Part shown: piece by piece, positions 59,594-64,000 of the stretch | Position numbering within the stretch: the first letter of the stretch is position 1 | Layout of the letters: every line of letters starts with the position of its first letter | The notes under the pieces: generated by a model | Told to the model about the DNA's origin: nothing | What the model saw: the letters and a program-made list of their open reading frames with translations, nothing else | The model's database searches: none | Made by a program: the position numbers and the translations under genes | Origin: Cryptomeria japonica | Lineage: Eukaryota; Streptophyta; Pinopsida; Cupressales; Cupressaceae | Direction: 5' to 3' | Assembly: GCF_030272615.1 (NCBI RefSeq) | Contig: NC_081408.1 | Span: 306,306,450-306,370,449, forward strand | DNA: 64,000 nt

Positions 59594-59993
59594 GGAATTG
59601 ATGGCAATACAAATATTAATACCATTGATTGTTGCATGATTGTGAATAGGAAACCTGGTTTACATTACCAAGTATTCACATGCTCTAATCCTGTCTTCAG
59701 CTTGTGGCTGGTTCTCCTTCCCATAATCACATAGTTCTTCTCCCCCTTTGACAACAATGCCAAATTGAAAGTAAAACATGTAATGTCAAATTTCACTATG
59801 CATCATCAACAATATGCAATTTGATGCCCCCCTATGGAATAAATCCACTTCTACACCAATCCTTCTATAAAATTCTACAAGTAGCTCCGGGACTGATGTA
59901 ATCTACATCATACTTAACTGACTTCATGAAGAGGGACAACCCCTAGCTGACTTCTAAGATACTCAAAAGTAGTCTTAGGCAGAGGTTTAGTTA

Positions 59994-62900
59994 AAATATC
60001 TACAAGCTACTCCTTGGTAGAAACATGTTCTAAGATCACATCTTTACTTTGTACTTTTTCCCTCAAGAAATGATACTTCAATTCAATATGCTTGGTTCGT
60101 GTGTGCAAAATAGGGTTCTTGGAGATATTAATGGCACTTGTATTATCACATAAAATCTTTATAGGTTCTGAAATCTTTATCTTAAAACCTTCCAAAATGT
60201 GCATCATCCATATAGCCTATGTACAATTCATGTAAGATGCAACATACTCAGCTTTAGCAGTAGATTGTGAAGTACAACTCTGCTTTTTACTACTCCATGA
60301 AACAAGTCTTTCTCCAAGAAAAAATGATGCACCAGTTGTTCTTTTCCGATCATCAATATTTCCTGCCCAATCTACATTTGTGTACACCTTCAAGTCAAAA
60401 TTTCCTCCATATGGATACCATAACCCATAATCAATAGTACCTTTCAAGTATCTAAAAATTCTTTTGGTTGCTATTAGATGTGTTTCCTTAGGATTCTTCT
60501 GGAATCTAGCAACTATGCCAACTGCATGAGCTATGTCTGGTTTGTTGTGAACAACATAGTGCAATTTTCCAATCATTGACTTGTAATCCTTCTCATCAAT
60601 AGATTTGGACTCATCTTCCTTAGAAAACTTACAACCTGTAACCATAGGTGTCCCAACTGGTTTACAATCACTCATGCCAAATGTCTTCAAGACCTCTTTC
60701 ACATACATAGACTATGTGATGAAAATACCATTCTTCATTTGTTATATTTGCAAGCCTATGAAAATTTTTATTTCTCCCACTAAAGACATTTCAAACTCAT
60801 TTTTCAGTTCATCTGCAAAATTGTTGCTCATGTCATCATTACCTCCAAATATGATATCATCAACAAATACTTCACTGACTAGTATTTTATCTCCTTCAGA
60901 TTTGAGATATATGTTACTATCATCACTAGTTCTTATAAAGCCTATTTTCATCAAATGTGTATGAATCCTTTCATACCATGCTCTCAGTGCCTGCTTTAAT
61001 CCATATAAAACTTTATACAATCTGCATACCATATATTTCTTATCAGTCAAAGCATAACCATCTGGCTGCTCAATATATACTTCTTCTAGTATCCCACTCA
61101 AAAATGCTAACTTAACATCCATCTGGTATACCTTGAATTTCTTATGTGCTACAAATGCAAGTAAAGTTCTGACACCTTCCAGTCTTGCCATTGGTGCAAA
61201 ATTCTCACCAGTCTTCTCCTTCCTCTTGTGCATAACCTTTGCAAACCAACCTAGCTTTGTTGCGAACTACAACACCATCTTCATTCAACTTGTTCCTAAA
61301 TACCCACTTAGTACCTATCACATTTTTATTTACTAGTCAGGGTACTAAGGGCCATGTGTTGTTCTTCTCAATTTGATAAAATTCCTCCTCCATAGCTTTA
61401 ACCCAATGATCATCACCAAATGCTTCCTTAGCAGTTCTTGGTTCAATAGTGGAGATCATGCAAGAATTCTCTCTGATTCTTTTTCTGGTTAGTACTCCAA
61501 CATCCTTATCCCCAATAATCTATTCAAGATTGTGATTTAGTCTCACATATCTTGGAATAATATAATCATTCTCTTTAGGTTCATCTTCTTCATTATCATC
61601 ATCTTCTTCTGAATTTATCTATTCCAGTTGAACTGGTACATCAATATTTGCTTTGCTAGTTTTAGATTTCACAGTTTTTGGTTCCAAAAACAAAATGCAA
61701 GGATCTTCATCCTTTTTCTCCAAACTGGTTTCCTCTGAGACTTTAGAATATTCATCCACTCGAACATCAACACTCTCAATAATTCTCTATGTTCGGTTGT
61801 TAAAACACTTGTAGGCCTTACTCTTGGTGGAATAGCCAAGAAATATGCCTCCATCACTTTTAGCCTCAAATTTGCTAATATAATCACCTCTCTTAATAAA
61901 ACATTTTCTACCAAATATTTTTAAATAACCAACATCAGGTGATCTACCATACCAATATTCATAAGGAGTCTTGTCCTTACCTCTCTTTACCAAAATTCGG
62001 TTCATAGTGTAGACAACTGTGCTGACAGCTTCTCTCCAAAAAGTTTTCACTATACCTCCTTTTATCAACATTGTTTTAGCAACTTCAACAACTAACCAGT
62101 TTTTTCTCTCTGCAATACCATTCTGTTGTGGTGTCCTCGGTGTAGAAATTTTTCATTTGATACCATTTTCTTCACAATACCTAGTGAATTCCTTAGAAGT
62201 AAATTCACCGCCTTGATCTATCCTCAGACACTTTATCTTCTTACTTCTCTCCTTCTCAGCTAAGGTGTTGAATTCCTTGAAATTACAAAAAGCTTCATTC
62301 TTATCCTTCAAGAATGTGACCCAAATCATCCTTGAGTTAATCATCAATGAATATCATAAAATATCCATCACCTTGAATACTTTTTGTCCTTATTGCTCCA
62401 CAAAGATCTGTATGAACCAAATCTAACAGATGTTCTGCTGAAAAAGATTTTCTCTTGAAAGTTGAGGATGTCATCTTTCCCAACTAACATTCTTTGCATA
62501 TAGCATTAACCGGTTTGTCCAACTAAGGCAAACCGCTCACTATCTTGGACTTACTCACTTTAACAATGTTATCAAAGTTCATATGACAAAATCTCCAATG
62601 CCAAAGACAACTATCATCTATCTTTGCAATTAAACAGTTTCTGACTCTAGGATTAAGGTGAAACAAGTTACCTTTAGTTTGCTTCCTAGTTGCAATCAGT
62701 TCACCTTTGTTGTCATAGATTTTGCACATATTTTTAAACTCCAATGGGTATCCTCTATCATTGAGTTGTACCATACTTAAAAGATTGTGCTTTAGACCTT
62801 CAACCCAGTAGACATCTTTTGCACTACTCTTTCCATTAAGAGAGATAGTTCCCTTTCCTTTAACCATGCAGGGTGAGTCATTACCAAATATTACAACCCC

Positions 62901-64000
62901 ACCATCAATTTCCTTCAAAAAAATAAATTTGCTCCGATCACCGGTCATGTGATTTGAACAACCACTATCAATGATCTAATCATCAGAGTTATCCATCCTA
63001 GATACTAATGCCTTCTGGTCTGATATCTCTTCTTTAATAGCTACAAACCCAATGTATTCATTAGCATCACCATCAGATTCCTCATCAGTGATACCACCAT
63101 CAACAACAATAAGACAGTCTCTTTTGCCTTTACCCTTGTACTTCTTGAATTTCTCTTGTTTGTGCTCATTATCACCATTAGGATAGTTAGCAGCAATGTG
63201 TCCAATATTGTTGCATACAATACATTTCAAAGGTAATTTACCTCTATATTTACCTATACCTCTAGGCAACCACTTGGCCAACAATGCTTCAAGCTCAGCT
63301 AAACTGTCTTCATCATCAGCTTCTCTGCTAGATCTAGATTCATAACTGTGACTGGCATCTCTACTTTTCCTCATAGATGGGTTAGAAACAAAAGCTCTAA
63401 ATGCAGACTCAAATTTCTATATACTACCATGATAACCATTTAATTCAAAAGTAGTAAGCTTGCCAATGATGGAGTCAAGAGTTACCTTAGTTTTGTCAAT
63501 GGAATTCAGCTCCTAAATAGCTACAACTTGGATATCGTAGACCAGTAGAAGGGTTCTCAGTACCTTACTGATCACTGTGGAATCTTCCACTTTACCTCCT
63601 GCACTCTTGATTTCACCAACTATCTCCTTTATCCTTTGACCATACTGCTGGATATTCTCACCTTCAATCATTTGCATGTCATCAAACTTGCTTCTTAGAC
63701 TCTCTTCTTTAGAAATCTTAAGATGTTCATCACCGCTATAAATCTTTAAATTTTTTTCCATGCCTCATGCAATTTCAAGACCATGAACATCTACATACTC
63801 TGCATCAGACAAAGAACTGATAATAGCCTCTAATGCTTGATGATTTTCTTGTTTCTCTTTCTTCTGATCATTAGTCAAAATCCCAGTAGGTGCAACATAT
63901 TTAGTGTCAACATGTTCCCAATACCGACTTCCCAAACTCTTGACATTAATTTTCATTTTGTCACTCCATATCCTATAGTTCTCTCTATTAAAATTCAAAC
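59994..64000 (-). pseudogene. copia gag-pol polyprotein, broken and cut by window (element 3)
   Basis: Minus strand, reading from 64000 downward. Gag is 63998-62976, in pieces, with a zinc knuckle near 63211 whose last Cys is replaced by Tyr (CIVCNNIGHIAANY). The protease Asp-Ser-Gly is near 62965, with a stop just before it. The pre-integrase region is about 62640-62480, the integrase core about 62430-62090 with its tail to about 61669. Reverse transcriptase is about 61500-60740 (F-V-D-D near 60855), and RNase H is 60470 to about 59994. At least eight stops or frame changes separate the open pieces (limits near 63763, 63512, 62975, 62522, 62152, 61787, 61234, 60741 and 60216). The gag start and 5' LTR are outside the window. 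Confidence 0.9.

Noticed and set aside
1-64000. tRNA or rRNA genes
   Set aside because: I found no cloverleaf or conserved rRNA words. TGGTATCAGAGC matches are retroelement primer sites, not tRNA genes.

Overview
This is nuclear DNA of a land plant with a large, transposon-filled genome. The plant-only families seen are PLS-type pentatricopeptide repeats, Ty1/copia elements with an initiator-Met primer site, a TNP2-type CACTA transposase with DUF4218/DUF4216-like parts, and plant mobile domain genes. A gymnosperm such as a conifer would fit, but nothing here proves it. I found no intact single-copy host gene; nearly every coding region carries stops or frameshifts.

Layout. 1-744: remnant of a PPR gene (minus). 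1098-7736: complete but decayed Ty1/copia element (1061-bp LTRs, duplication ATGTG). 8660-10800: CWC22 splicing-factor pseudogene without visible introns, preceded by an inverted fragment of the same gene. 11177-20452: a plus-strand block with a ten-exon TNP2-like transposase gene, then a SET-domain (lysine methyltransferase-like) gene, then many small exons with a Ptta/En/Spm-like domain. This reads as one large CACTA-type transposon carrying a methyltransferase-like gene. 21119-21345 and 28848-29351: one arm and a whole copy of a foldback element. 25297-26478: an LTR with an exact primer site. 30191-30808: four phase-0 exons of an unrecognised gene. 31300-32905: satellite-like array (about 358-bp monomer). 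33480-36392 (minus): decayed DDE-type transposase-like gene of a family I cannot name. 36700-37345: short tandem repeats and microsatellites. 38230-47700: two Ty3/gypsy-like LTR ends pointing outward, with two plant-mobile-domain pseudogenes between them in inverted orientation. 49198-56893: second complete copia element (duplication AGACC), younger than the first and nested in an older minus-strand LTR. 58230-64000: third copia element (minus), cut by the window edge.

How it fits together. The window is layered transposon debris. Premature stops are mostly TAG or TGA in places that suggest C-to-T change at methylated cytosines, as expected for silenced repeats. The most unusual unit is the CACTA-like block with the SET-domain gene: a transposon carrying its own chromatin-modifying domain could influence its silencing, but that role is inference. 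Exon limits are read by eye from GT/AG sites and coding continuity.
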